From contig CALFXQ010000017.1 in the NCBI GenBank assembly GCA_937958285.1, positions 1 to 6,564 on the forward strand: a stretch of 6,564 nt of DNA, read 5' to 3'. The translations under genes were made by a program, and so were the position numbers. This document shows positions 6,544 through 6,564 of the stretch, in pieces (position 1 is the first letter of the stretch; every line of letters begins with the position of its first letter). The stretch comes from an uncultured Fusibacter sp. (GTDB lineage Bacteria; Bacillota; Clostridia; Peptostreptococcales; Acidaminobacteraceae). The notes beneath the pieces are model-generated. The model had not been told where the DNA came from. It searched no databases and saw only the letters and a program-made list of their open reading frames with translations.

Positions 6544-6564
6544 ATGAACACGAAGTATGTATTT
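6544..6564 (+). CDS. pyrG: Start of probable CTP synthase (truncated by window)
   Basis: Only seven codons are present: MNTKYVF. CTP synthases of Firmicutes commonly begin M-x-T-K-Y-I/V-F-V-T-G-G, so the fragment fits the extreme N-terminus of PyrG, the glutamine-dependent enzyme that converts UTP to CTP. A strong ribosome binding site, dedicated promoter and attenuator-like leader agree with a regulated housekeeping gene, and pyrG is attenuated in Bacillus. Seven residues are little evidence, so another protein with a similar start cannot be excluded. Confidence 0.6.

Noticed and set aside
1..6564. CRISPR array, insertion sequence, tRNA or rRNA
   Set aside because: No spaced direct repeats, transposase-like protein, terminal inverted repeats or structural RNA signatures were seen, and almost all of the window is coding.

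Overview
The window looks like a chromosomal segment from a Gram-positive anaerobe, most likely a clostridial Firmicute. This is inferred from two secreted proteins with S-layer homology (SLH) domains, strong AGGAGG-type ribosome binding sites, a consensus vegetative (sigma-A) promoter, and a CtpA-type protease carrying a peptidoglycan-binding domain. The genus cannot be fixed from the sequence alone. Everything recognised is on the + strand and coding density is very high up to about 6370.

Layout: (1) 5-3007, a 1000-residue exported protein with divergent N-terminal SLH-like repeats followed by about eight degenerate repeats of a small beta-rich unit; (2) 3016-4542, a 508-residue exported protein with a beta-rich N-terminal half of unknown type and three C-terminal SLH domains; (3) 4572-5975, a CtpA/Prc-type S41 protease with a signal sequence, PDZ domain, Ser/Lys/Gln catalytic residues and a C-terminal peptidoglycan-binding domain; (4) 5976-6368, an OsmC-family protein whose ATG directly follows the protease stop codon; (5) 6369-6543, an intergenic region with a near-perfect promoter and a leader that ends in an intrinsic terminator; (6) 6544-6564, the first seven codons of a gene that is probably pyrG (CTP synthase).

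Genes 1-4 are spaced 8, 29 and 0 bases apart with no terminator between them, so they are probably one operon. Its promoter lies upstream of the window. The first three products form a plausible cell-surface set: two SLH proteins anchored to secondary cell-wall polymer, and a wall-associated processing protease. The OsmC protein is cytoplasmic and its link to the others is only co-transcription.

The most interesting non-coding element is the leader before the probable pyrG. It holds a direct repeat, GCAGACC, at 6444-6450 and 6489-6495. The 3' arm of an upstream hairpin can pair with either copy, and the second copy is part of the terminator's 5' arm. This is the layout of a transcription attenuator. 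The leader does not begin with the G-run used in the known Bacillus pyrG reiterative-transcription mechanism, so the sensing mechanism, if there is one, would be different.
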